Assembly (NCBI GenBank): GCA_913062925.1
Contig: CAJXWJ010000039.1
Span: 1 to 33,821, forward strand
From: an uncultured Pseudorhodobacter sp.
Lineage (GTDB): Bacteria; Pseudomonadota; Alphaproteobacteria; Rhodobacterales; Rhodobacteraceae
Direction: 5' to 3'
Length of the DNA: 33,821 nucleotides
Position 1 is the first letter of the stretch; each line of letters begins with the position of its first letter. Below are positions 26,461 through 33,821 of this stretch, piece after piece. The position numbers and the translations under genes are program-made. Under the pieces are notes generated by a model. That model saw only the letters and a program-made list of their open reading frames with translations, was not told where the DNA came from and searched no databases.

Positions 26461-27433
26461 CCTGACCCCCATTGGCATTATCGCGGCGAAAGATATGCGC
26501 GACGCGCTGCAAGATCGCTTTATCCTGATTGTGACGGGCTTTCTGGGCCTTGCCGCCGCGGTGGCCTTGGCGACCGGCGCCATCGCTCTGCGCGGCGACC
26601 TTGCCACCTATGCAGCCGCAAAGGCCACGCTGTTGTCGATTGGCAAATCCGTTGCGGCAATCAAAGCGCCCGAGTTCTACCCCCTGCGGCTGCTGCGCGG
26701 CGCGATCGAGCAGATCGAGATCATCGGGGCCGCCATCGCCATTCTGATCGGCTATCGCGCGGCGGCAAGCGAGCGAGGGCGGCAAACGCTGGCGCTGATC
26801 CTGACACGGCCCCTGCGCAACTGGCAGTTTGTGGCGGGCAAGATGCTGGCGGGCTTTGCGCTGCTGGCGGTGGGTCTGGCTGTGGTGCTGGCGGGGCTTG
26901 CGCTTTTGCTGCATCTGACCTCGGGTGTGGGGCTGGGGGGCAATGATCTGCTGCGCATCGGCTTGGTTTGGGCGGTGGCGCTGATCTACACCACTTGCTT
27001 TTTCCTGCTGGGGTTTGTGTTGACCCTGCATATGCGCCAGCCCTCGCATGCACTGTTGGCGGGCTTTGCGGTCTGGCTGTTGCTGGTGCTGATCGCGCCG
27101 CAAATCGGCGACACGCTTGATCCTGACAATCAGGTTGCGGGTGGTGTCTTTGCCCAGCTGCATATCGCCAAGCCCGATCAAACCGAAATCATGAAGCGCT
27201 TTGCCAACTTTGAAAGCCTGCGCAATGGCATCGAAGCGGGGTCTGTCACCAAGCATTTCGAACGCTTCAGCTTCGCCATCCTTGGCATCAAGCCGATCTA
27301 TACCGGCATGGCCATAACCCCCATCCTGACCGAGATGTTTGGCAATCTGGTCTGGATATTCCTTACCGCGCTGGGGCTGGCAAGCCTTGCCCTTGTGCTT
27401 CCCCTGAACCCTAACCGGCTTGCAAAAGCCTGA
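26453..27433 (+). CDS. ABC-2 type permease, second subunit
   Basis: Membrane permease of 326 residues. It has the coupling helix segment ASERGRQTLALILTRPLRNW (residues ~104-123), about six membrane helices, and a larger soluble loop before the last helix (FANFESLRNGIEAGSVTKHF). It pairs with the preceding permease as a heterodimer. ATG 26453 has AAGGAGAG just upstream. A TTG one codon earlier is possible. It overlaps the preceding gene by 8 bp and is followed 20 bp later by the secreted protein gene. Confidence 0.85.
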   Translation: MSNLTPIGIIAAKDMRDALQDRFILIVTGFLGLAAAVALATGAIALRGDLATYAAAKATLLSIGKSVAAIKAPEFYPLRLLRGAIEQIEIIGAAIAILIGYRAAASERGRQTLALILTRPLRNWQFVAGKMLAGFALLAVGLAVVLAGLALLLHLTSGVGLGGNDLLRIGLVWAVALIYTTCFFLLGFVLTLHMRQPSHALLAGFAVWLLLVLIAPQIGDTLDPDNQVAGGVFAQLHIAKPDQTEIMKRFANFESLRNGIEAGSVTKHFERFSFAILGIKPIYTGMAITPILTEMFGNLVWIFLTALGLASLALVLPLNPNRLAKA

Positions 27434-27453
27434 CATTTCGAAGGAAATCTCAC

Positions 27454-28086
27454 ATGTCACTTAACCATACCCTCTCGACCCTTGCGTTTGCATCCCTGCT
27501 TGGCCTGACGCTGGCAAGCCCGGGTCTGTCGCAAACCGCCGCCGATAGCGATGGCGACGGCGTGCCCGACAGTGCCGAGGTGCTGCTTGGCACTGATCCG
27601 ATGGTTGCCGATACTGATGGCGACGGGCAAAACGATCTTATGGATGCCGATCCGACCTTTCTGGCAAATCCCATCGACACCACAGGCGCGCCCGCGCCCT
27701 TTGCGATCAGCGAAGCCTTGGTGGAAAATAACTTTGATTATGCCGCCAATAAAATCGCCAGCGACCATCTAGAGCTTTTGGTCACCAATACCGGTGTGTC
27801 GCCGCTTGCGGGGTTTTCGATCTATTATGCGATCAAGGACGGCGACAGCGGCAAGGTCGAGGCCAGCTTTCGCAAGCTGGAGGGCTTTGCGCTGCCCGCC
27901 GGCGGCGAGGCGCGCATCCACTTTGACGATGCCGCCATTGCAGGGCATTTCCGTGCCAATCCCAATTCGATCTATACCACCAGCACCGCCGCCAAGAGTT
28001 TTTCTGTGATGCTGAAAGCCGATGGCTTTGCCCCCATCAGCGTCGAGATTGCAAAAGACAAGGGCGGCGCAGAAGCCGCCGACTAA
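27454..28086 (+). CDS. Secreted thrombospondin type-3 repeat (calcium-binding) protein
   Basis: A 210-residue exported protein. A signal peptide (residues 1 to about 27, ...ASPGLSQ) precedes two thrombospondin type-3 calcium motifs, DSDGDGVPDSAE (about 32-43) and DTDGDGQNDLMD (about 53-64). The remaining ~130 residues resemble an immunoglobulin-like beta sandwich, with a LLVTNTGVSPLAGFSIYYAI stretch. It has a good ribosome site (AAGGAA) and is last in the exporter operon. It may be the exported cargo, a periplasmic receptor or an assembly factor. The sequence does not decide. Signal-peptide export suggests it uses Sec rather than the ABC system. Confidence 0.82.
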   Translation: MSLNHTLSTLAFASLLGLTLASPGLSQTAADSDGDGVPDSAEVLLGTDPMVADTDGDGQNDLMDADPTFLANPIDTTGAPAPFAISEALVENNFDYAANKIASDHLELLVTNTGVSPLAGFSIYYAIKDGDSGKVEASFRKLEGFALPAGGEARIHFDDAAIAGHFRANPNSIYTTSTAAKSFSVMLKADGFAPISVEIAKDKGGAEAAD

Positions 28087-28186
28087 GCCTTGCAGCATCA
28101 GCAAACGTCTTGGGCGGCGGCCTGTTCCAAAGGGTCGCCGCTGCTATAATATGGCGCACCACCGACGGCAGTTTGGGGCTTGGGGG
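28087..28186. other. Convergent gap with no clear terminator
   Basis: The gap lies between the secreted protein gene (plus) and the acyl-CoA ligase gene (minus). A GCCGCC near 28,076 could pair with GGCGGC near 28,115 over a long loop, but there is no T run. A TATAATAT stretch at about 28,144 has no partner -35 box that I can identify. No gene is seen. Confidence 0.4.
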
Positions 28187-29845
28187 TTAAGGCGCAGGCT
28201 CGGTTGCAAAAGCCTTTGCCTGTTCGCGCAGCAGGAATTTCTGGATCTTTCCGGTCGAGGTTCTGGGAACGGTCGTAAACACAAAGCATCCCGGCACCTT
28301 ATAGGCGGCAAGCTCTTTGCGGCACCAAGCCTTTAGGTCTGCTGCATCCGCCGCCTGTCCGGGGGCCAGCTCGATAAAGGCGCAGGGGGTTTCGCCCCAT
28401 TTCGGATGCGGCATCGCCACCACGGCGGCCACGGCAACGGCGGGGTGGCGATAAAGCGCCTCTTCAACCTCGATCGACGAGATATTCTCGCCCCCCGAGA
28501 TGATCACATCCTTGGATCGGTCCTTAAGCTGGATATAGCCGTCGGGATGCCGCACGCCCAGATCGCCCGAATGGAACCAGCCACCGGCAAAGGCCGCTTG
28601 CGTCGCCTTTGGGTTGCGGAAATATCCCTTCATCACGACATTGCCGCGAAACATCACCTCGCCCATGGTCTGGCCATCACGCGGCACCGGCAGCAGGGTT
28701 TCGGGGTTCAGCACATCCAGCTGCTCGAGCGGCAAATAGCGCACGCCCTGCCGCGATTTCAGCGCCGCCTGACGGTCAAGCGGCAGGTCAGACCAGCTTT
28801 CGTGCCAATCGTTCACCACCGCAGGGCCATAGGTTTCGGTCAGCCCATAGAGATGGGTGACATCAAAGCCCGCCGCCTTCATCTCGGCCAGCAGCTTTTC
28901 GGGCGGCGGCGCGGCGGCGGTAAAGAACTGCACCTGATGATCAAGGCTGCGCTTGGCGGCTTGGGGCGCCGCAATCATCAGCGACATCACAATCGGCGCG
29001 CCGCAAAGATGGGTGACCCGTTCATCTGCAAGCGCTGCCCAGATCGGTTCTGCCCGCACCTGCCGCAGGCAGATATGGGTGCCGATGATCGCCGACAGCG
29101 TCCAGGGAAAGCACCAGCCGTTGCAATGAAACATCGGCAGCGTCCAAAGATAAACCGCATGTTTCGGCATCGAGGCGGTCAGCGCATTGCCCTGCGCCAA
29201 AAGATAGGCGCCCCGATGATGCGACACCACGCCCTTAGGATCGCCCGTGGTGCCCGAGGTGTAGTTGATCGAGATCGCATCCCATTCATCATTCGGCATC
29301 AGCCAAGCGTAATCGGCGTCGCCCCCTGCCAAAAACGCCTCGTAATCCTTGGCGTCCGTTTCGGCCTGCGGCCCATCAAATTCGGGATCATCATATTGGA
29401 TCACAACGGGCTTCACCTGGGCCAGCGCCAAAGCCTGTTGCAGCAGCGGCATGAACTCGCGGTCTGCGATCACCACGCGCGCCATGGCGTGATCCAGTTG
29501 AAAGGCGATGATTGCGGCATCCAGACGGGTGTTGATCGAATGCAGCACCGCGCCACACATCGGCACGCCGTAATGGCATTCCAACATCGCTGGCGTATTT
29601 GCCAAAAGCGCCGAGACCGTCTCGCCCCGCCCGATGCCCAGCTGCGCCAAAGCCGAGCCAAGCTGCCGCGCCCGCTGGTAAAAGCTGGCATAGCTGCGCC
29701 GCAGCGCCCCATGCACAATCGCAGTATGGTCGGGGAAGACCGAGGCCGCACGCTCTAGAAAGGTCAGCGGCGTCAGGGGTTGGTGATTGGCCGGAGTGCG
29801 GTCCAGATCGGTGTTATAGGGATTTTGTGCCATGGGGTCAGACAT
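28187..29845 (-). CDS. AMP-dependent acyl-CoA ligase (DmdB-like)
   Basis: ATP-dependent CoA ligase of 552 residues in the ANL superfamily. It has the P-loop SINYTSGTTGDPKGVV, the acyl/adenylate motif YGLTETYGP, GDLGVRHPDGYIQLKDRSKD (hinge Asp) and the C-terminal catalytic Lys in PRTSTGKIQKFLL. The family includes medium-chain acyl-CoA and methylmercaptopropionate-CoA ligases (DmdB). The neighbouring demethylase and hydratase make a demethylation-product ligase attractive, but the substrate is not read from sequence. I place the start at ATG 29845 (MSDPMAQNP), which overlaps the hydratase end. ATG 29833 is an alternative. Confidence 0.9.
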   Translation of the reverse strand: MSDPMAQNPYNTDLDRTPANHQPLTPLTFLERAASVFPDHTAIVHGALRRSYASFYQRARQLGSALAQLGIGRGETVSALLANTPAMLECHYGVPMCGAVLHSINTRLDAAIIAFQLDHAMARVVIADREFMPLLQQALALAQVKPVVIQYDDPEFDGPQAETDAKDYEAFLAGGDADYAWLMPNDEWDAISINYTSGTTGDPKGVVSHHRGAYLLAQGNALTASMPKHAVYLWTLPMFHCNGWCFPWTLSAIIGTHICLRQVRAEPIWAALADERVTHLCGAPIVMSLMIAAPQAAKRSLDHQVQFFTAAAPPPEKLLAEMKAAGFDVTHLYGLTETYGPAVVNDWHESWSDLPLDRQAALKSRQGVRYLPLEQLDVLNPETLLPVPRDGQTMGEVMFRGNVVMKGYFRNPKATQAAFAGGWFHSGDLGVRHPDGYIQLKDRSKDVIISGGENISSIEVEEALYRHPAVAVAAVVAMPHPKWGETPCAFIELAPGQAADAADLKAWCRKELAAYKVPGCFVFTTVPRTSTGKIQKFLLREQAKAFATEPAP

Positions 29846-30650
29846 CCTGCCACTTTGGCGCGCGCTTTTCGATAAAGGCGCCGATGCCTTCTTCGGCATC
29901 AAGGGTCAGCATATTGTCGACCATCACAGCCGAGGCATAGGCATAGGCGTCAGACAGCCCCAACTCGCGCTGCGCATAATAGGCGCGCTTGCCTGTCGCC
30001 AGGGTCATGCTGGATTTCAAAGCTATCTTGCGCGCAAGCGTCATGGTCGCGTCGCGCAGATCATCAGCGGCAACAGCGCGATTGATCAACCCAATCTCGG
30101 CGGCCCGCGCGGCCGAGGTCATCTCGCCGGTCAGCAGCATTTCCATCGCGTGTTTGTCTGCAACATTGCGCGACAGCGCCACCATGGGGGTCGAGCAGAA
30201 CAGGCCAATATGCACCCCCGGCGTGCTGAACTGCGCGGTATCGGCAGCAATCGCCAGATCGCAGCTTGCCACCAATTGGCAGCCCGCCGCGGTTGCAATG
30301 CCGGTAACTTCGGCGATCACCGGCTTGGGACAATGCACAATCGCCTGCATCAGAGCCGAGCAATTGGCCAGAACCGTGGTGAAATAGGCCCTACCCCGAT
30401 CGGTATGAGCCCGCGCCGCCGTCATTTCCTTTAGATCATGGCCGGCGCAAAACGCAGGCCCCTTGGCGGCCAGCACAACCACCCGCACGGCGGGATTGCT
30501 GCCCGCCGCTGCAAGGGCTGCGCTTAGGGCCGCCATCATCGCCTCTGAAAGCGCATTGCGCCGCTTTGCATCATTCAGGGTCAGACGCAAAACGCCGCTA
30601 TCCTCGGTTTCTTGCAAAAGGATAGCGCTGTCCTGAACGGCGTTTTGCAT
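29838..30650 (-). CDS. Enoyl-CoA hydratase/isomerase family protein
   Basis: Crotonase-fold enzyme of 270 residues. The first oxyanion-hole segment is AFCAGHDLKEM (about residues 66-76) and the second lies within GIATAAGCQLVASCDLAIA. The FSTPGVHIGLFCSTP stretch is typical of ECHDC3-like members. It may hydrate an unsaturated CoA thioester. In DMSP demethylation the comparable step is DmdD, but this protein may be a different hydratase. The start ATG 30650 lies 21 bp after the demethylase stop, and its end overlaps the CoA ligase start, giving an operon of demethylase, hydratase and ligase. Confidence 0.88.
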   Translation of the reverse strand: MQNAVQDSAILLQETEDSGVLRLTLNDAKRRNALSEAMMAALSAALAAAGSNPAVRVVVLAAKGPAFCAGHDLKEMTAARAHTDRGRAYFTTVLANCSALMQAIVHCPKPVIAEVTGIATAAGCQLVASCDLAIAADTAQFSTPGVHIGLFCSTPMVALSRNVADKHAMEMLLTGEMTSAARAAEIGLINRAVAADDLRDATMTLARKIALKSSMTLATGKRAYYAQRELGLSDAYAYASAVMVDNMLTLDAEEGIGAFIEKRAPKWQDV

Positions 30651-30671
30651 GGGTTAGAGCCTTTTCAAACG

Positions 30672-31490
30672 TTACAGAAGGGTGGTTTCAGAGGCGGCGA
30701 TTTTCTTATTCGGGTCATAGAACGGCCGTTCAACAACGGTGGCGCTCCGCGCGCCAGCTTTGGTCAGAACCGTCAGCTGCGTGCCAAGACCGGCATATTC
30801 AGACGCAATCATCGCCAGCGCAATGTTGTTTTCAAGACGCGGCGAATAGATCGCCGAGGTCACCTTGCCAATGGTCACGCCGTCTTTTTGCAGCGGCCAA
30901 AAGGCGGTGTTCGGGCCCTGCAAGGGCGCGCCATCAAGGATCAGGCCGACTTGCTTGCGGCTTGGCCCCTGCGCTTTGATCCGGCGCAAGGCCGCTTTGC
31001 CGATGAAATCCGCCTCGATGTCAAGGTTCACCAAGCGGTCCAGCCCCAGCTCGAACGGGTTGGTCTTTGCATCGGCATCGGCGTGATAAGACAGCATGCC
31101 GCCCTCGATCCGCCGGATCGAAGATGTGTGGCCGGGCTTGAGGCCAAAGGGCGCGCCTGCCGCCATGATCCTTTCCCACAGCGCATCGCCATGGGCGCTG
31201 TCGCGCAGATAGATCTCGTAACCAAGCTCGCTTGACCAGCCCGTGCGCGACACCAGCAGCGGCATTCCGTCAAGTTCAAGTTCGCGCAGCCAGTAGTATT
31301 TCAGATCCAGAATGCTGTCGCCAAACAGCGCCTGCATGATCTTGCCCGACTTTGGCCCCTGCAATTGCACAGGCGAGACATCGGGCTCGTCAATCGTCAC
31401 ATCCAGCCCGGCATGCACGGCCACGCCCTGCGCCCAAAGCAAAATGTCGCTGTCAGCCAAAGAGATCCAGAAATGGTTCTGCCCCAAAAC
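30672..31490 (-). pseudogene. DmdA/GcvT-family tetrahydrofolate-dependent demethylase, 5' end missing
   Basis: About 272 C-terminal residues are recognisable. They start GQNHFWISLADSDILLWAQG and run through EPDVSPVQLQGPKS, SRTGWSSELGYEIYLRD, IRRIEGGMLSYHADADAKT and the C-terminal barrel (PFYDP). This is the aminomethyltransferase fold of DmdA and of aromatic O-demethylases, which move a methyl group to tetrahydrofolate. Roughly 100 N-terminal residues expected for the family are absent. The frame upstream runs into antisense of the AT-rich DNA and is not homologous. It differs from classical DmdA motifs (GWSSELG where classical forms have GYSKQGG), so the substrate is uncertain. The gene is broken by the junction at about 31,490. 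Confidence 0.85.
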
Positions 31491-31520
31491 TTGGTGTAAA
31501 AAAGGCCTGCCGCGCTTTAA
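31480..31520. other. Composition and gene break: junction of two unlike DNAs
   Basis: To the left the DNA is GC-rich with alphaproteobacterial genes on minus. To the right it is AT-rich with VWA genes on plus. The demethylase loses homology here and the upstream neighbour of the VWA gene is also cut. No IS end, tRNA or integrase is visible at the seam. An assembly chimera is the most likely cause, with recombination second. Confidence 0.8.
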
Positions 31521-31587
31521 TCTTGTTACGATGAAACTTACTGCTCCGCGTTCTGTATTGCCAACTGGAGCAGTCGAACATGGATAA
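31510..31587 (+). pseudogene. Possible 3' remnant of the gene preceding the first VWA gene
   Basis: An open frame on the plus strand ends LPRFNLVTMKLTAPRSVLPTG-AVEHG and a TAA that overlaps the VWA start (ATGGATAA). In Bat operons a DUF4381 gene usually lies here, so this may be its C-terminal end, cut by the junction. The fragment is too short to identify by sequence. Confidence 0.3.
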
Positions 31588-32608
31588 TATATTGACGATT
31601 TGGGATAACTTATCTTTTTCATGGTGGTGGTTGGCTGTGGTATATCCATTTCCGTGGATCATTCAACTCCTGTTTGGCAAAGCCAAAACGGAGCAAACTA
31701 AACCTATTTATATGCCTTTTTATCGCCAGCTTACTCAAGCTGCGTCACAGACTAAACGACGCTCCCCGGTGCGCAGTATTTTATTGGTCATTGCATGGAG
31801 TGCGTTTGTTATTAGTGTTACCCGGCCCGTTTACTACGGAGAGCCTATCTCAATCCCTAATGAAGGACGCGATTTAATGGTCGCCGTTGATTTATCCGGT
31901 TCAATGCAAACCAAAGACATGGTCGTGAATGGTCAAGAAGTCGATCGTTTAGTCATGGTCAAAACGGTCTTAGGTGATTTTATTCAACGCCGGATCGGGG
32001 ATCGTATTGGCTTAATATTATTTGCTGACACCGCGTATTTACAAGCTCCGTTAACCTTTGACCGCACCACTGTAGAACAACTGTTATCAGAGACTGTGAT
32101 TGGATTAGTAGGTGATTCAACCGCTATCGGCGATGCAATCGGCTTAGCAGCGAAACGTTTTACAGATAAACCCAACGTCAACAAAGTTCTGATTTTGTTG
32201 ACTGATGGACAAAATACGGCAGGTAATATTACACCTGACCAAGCCCTGACGTTAGCAGTTGATCAACAAATAAAAATCTACCCGATTGGAGTAGGTGCAG
32301 ATTCGATGGTCGTAAATAGCTTATTTGGTCAGCGCCAAGTTAATCCGTCTGCGGATTTAGATGAATCATTATTAACTCGACTTGCTAAAGATACAGGGGG
32401 ACAATATTTTCGTGCCCGTGATACCGATGAGCTGCAACAGATTTACCGTATTTTAGATAAAATTGAACCTGTAGAAGATAATCAACAAACATTGCGCCCA
32501 CAACACGCAATGTTTTATTGGGCGTTGCTAGTGGCACTATGTGCTAGTGGATTGTTAACCTTACTAAATTGGGCAAATCGTCAATTTAACTGGCGTGTGG
32601 AGGTGTAA
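31580..32608 (+). CDS. BatA-like von Willebrand factor A domain membrane protein
   Basis: A 342-residue Bat (aerotolerance) family protein. Membrane helices lie at about 13-33, 64-84 and 312-334, with a VWA domain (about 98-290) between the second and third. The metal-ion-dependent adhesion site is intact: DLSGS (Asp104, Ser106, Ser108), a Thr in STAIGDAIG and Asp in LLTDGQNT. The family works with a MoxR-type AAA ATPase and DUF58 protein and is tied to envelope stress or complex assembly. GGAG lies nine bases before ATG 31580. AT-rich codon use and sequence style fit a gammaproteobacterium and are unlike everything to the left. Confidence 0.9.
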   Translation: MDNILTIWDNLSFSWWWLAVVYPFPWIIQLLFGKAKTEQTKPIYMPFYRQLTQAASQTKRRSPVRSILLVIAWSAFVISVTRPVYYGEPISIPNEGRDLMVAVDLSGSMQTKDMVVNGQEVDRLVMVKTVLGDFIQRRIGDRIGLILFADTAYLQAPLTFDRTTVEQLLSETVIGLVGDSTAIGDAIGLAAKRFTDKPNVNKVLILLTDGQNTAGNITPDQALTLAVDQQIKIYPIGVGADSMVVNSLFGQRQVNPSADLDESLLTRLAKDTGGQYFRARDTDELQQIYRILDKIEPVEDNQQTLRPQHAMFYWALLVALCASGLLTLLNWANRQFNWRVEV

Positions 32609-33821
32609 ATGGAATGGCTTGAAATGCTCGTCAATCAAATTACGCAACACGCTATGCAGTTGCATTTTCTGCGTCCCCAGTGGCTATGGGCGCTCATTCC
32701 TGCCGCTGTTATTTATGGGTTAATACGCAGTATCAAACATCGTCAAAATCAAGTTACCAATATGATTAATGATGTGCTTTATAATTATTTAACCCAAGGT
32801 GGCTCGCAAACTCAATCAACGCAGCGGTTATGGCCGCTGTTGCTTGGCGCAGTATTAGCGATTGTTGCTATGGCCGGTCCTACGACGCAAAAGATCCCTA
32901 AACCTGTTTATGATATTGCTCAAGCCAAGGTCATAGTAATGGATATGAGTTTATCCATGCGTGCAACGGATATTGCTCCGGATCGATTATCACGCATGAG
33001 TTACAAAGCCATTGATTTAATTAATGCTAATAATGGCGGAGAAATCGGTTTAATCGCCTATGCCGGTGATGCATTTGTCATCAGCCCAATTACGACGGAC
33101 GGTACTAATCTTAATGCGCTGATCCCTGGTTTACGACCTGAGATCATGCCTGAATTTGGCAGTGAACCTGAATTGGCTTTAGAAAAAGCCGCATTGATGC
33201 TAGAGCAAGCCGGTTATTTAAACGGGGATATAATTTGGTTTACTGATGGCGTCGATTATGATCAAATGCCTGGATTAACCTCCTTACTGCAAAGTATGCC
33301 ACATCGAGTATCTATATTATCCGTAGGCACACCAGATGGCGCACCGATTAAGCTGACTAATGGCCAGTTACTCAAAGATAGTTCTGGCGCGATTGTCATT
33401 CCACGCCTCGACAACGCGAGTTTACAAACCTTAGCTGGAATCACTAATGGAGCGTTTACGCCGATAACCGCAGATGAACAAGATATTAAAATCATTATGC
33501 AAGTGGCTGACACCTTGTTAGCCGACGCGACTAAACTTAATACCTTGCAAGGTGATGATTGGTACGAACTCGGTCCGTATTTATTATTACCCGTTATATT
33601 TATCGTATTATTGTACTCGCGCAAACATTGGGTTTTACTACTGACGATAGTTTTACTACCACTGTGCGGATTAACCGTACAGCAACCGGCTTTTGCACAA
33701 GCGATGCCTCAGAAGTCATCAGCCGATTTGCCGTCCCCCCCTTCCTCAGAACTAAATGCAGTTCAATCTATTCGTACACCACTGGATTTTTTACCGCCAG
33801 CACTACAAAATAATAACCAAA
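32609..33821 (+). CDS. BatB-like VWA protein, cut by the window end
   Basis: An open frame of 404 codons with no stop before the window end, starting ATGGAATGG directly after the previous stop (TAAATG). Membrane helices lie at about 26-40 and 75-90, then a VWA domain (about 105-290) with MIDAS residues DMSLS (Asp112, Ser114, Ser116) and FTDGVD. A third helix region (about residues 310-350) is followed by a Pro/Ser-rich segment. Relatives continue into tetratricopeptide repeats, which would lie beyond the window. It forms the usual tandem with the preceding VWA gene. Confidence 0.88.
   Translation, partial: MEWLEMLVNQITQHAMQLHFLRPQWLWALIPAAVIYGLIRSIKHRQNQVTNMINDVLYNYLTQGGSQTQSTQRLWPLLLGAVLAIVAMAGPTTQKIPKPVYDIAQAKVIVMDMSLSMRATDIAPDRLSRMSYKAIDLINANNGGEIGLIAYAGDAFVISPITTDGTNLNALIPGLRPEIMPEFGSEPELALEKAALMLEQAGYLNGDIIWFTDGVDYDQMPGLTSLLQSMPHRVSILSVGTPDGAPIKLTNGQLLKDSSGAIVIPRLDNASLQTLAGITNGAFTPITADEQDIKIIMQVADTLLADATKLNTLQGDDWYELGPYLLLPVIFIVLLYSRKHWVLLLTIVLLPLCGLTVQQPAFAQAMPQKSSADLPSPPSSELNAVQSIRTPLDFLPPALQNNNQ

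Noticed and set aside
28406-29758. 450-codon open frame on plus opposite the CoA ligase
   Set aside because: Antisense to a clear ANL ligase with all its motifs. Rich in His/Arg with no recognisable fold.
31491-31649. N-terminal extension of the demethylase frame into the AT-rich DNA
   Set aside because: Those residues are antisense to the VWA gene start and have no resemblance to the aminomethyltransferase family.

Overview
Most of the window (about 1 to 31,490) reads as a high-GC alphaproteobacterial chromosome segment, most likely Rhodobacteraceae. The grounds are protein character, gene order (lptC-lptA-lptB-hpf-ptsN beside an RNase D-like gene; a Core-2/I-branching transferase with a DUF5927-like tail) and an alphaproteobacterial-type RpoH promoter at dnaK. 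No taxonomic search could be run. From about 31,490 to the end the DNA abruptly becomes AT-rich. There it encodes a gammaproteobacterial-looking von Willebrand A (Bat/aerotolerance-type) gene pair. The change falls inside a demethylase gene that has lost its 5' part, so the contig is probably an assembly chimera or, less likely, a real insertion or recombination.

Layout. 184-1676 (minus): msrP-msrQ, periplasmic methionine sulfoxide repair. 1819-4944 (minus): dnaK-dnaJ heat-shock operon with an RpoH-type promoter and a strong terminator. 5182-15328: surface polysaccharide locus, with an ABC-2 (KpsM-like) permease on minus, then on plus cysQ, kdsB, a GT2 transferase, galU, a GT4 transferase, another GT2-like transferase, a Core-2/I-branching transferase and a two-part sulfotransferase. 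A sulfated, Kdo-linked polysaccharide is a reasonable inference, since KdsB makes CMP-Kdo and CysQ removes the PAP released by PAPS-dependent sulfotransferases.

15325-20032 (minus): an envelope/stress operon transcribed rnd, kdsD, lptC, lptA, lptB, hpf, ptsN, coupled by short overlaps. rpoN, often found between lptB and hpf, is absent. 20303-21255: a membrane protein with duplicated Glu-rich motifs and a 68-residue partner. 21307-28086: a divergent module with a DUF347/COG4705-like membrane protein and a small exported protein on minus. On plus are a response regulator, a sensor kinase, an ABC-2 exporter (one ATPase, two permeases) and a secreted thrombospondin-type-3 calcium-binding protein. 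A perfect 9-bp inverted repeat lies in the divergent promoter region and a 14-bp palindrome lies before the exporter. This is the best candidate in the window for an undescribed system.

28187-31490 (minus): a DmdA/GcvT-type demethylase (5' truncated), an enoyl-CoA hydratase and an acyl-CoA ligase, resembling the logic of DMSP or methoxy-compound demethylation. 31580-33821 (plus): two VWA genes of the Bat type, the second cut by the window end. No tRNA, rRNA, CRISPR array, IS element or phage gene was seen.
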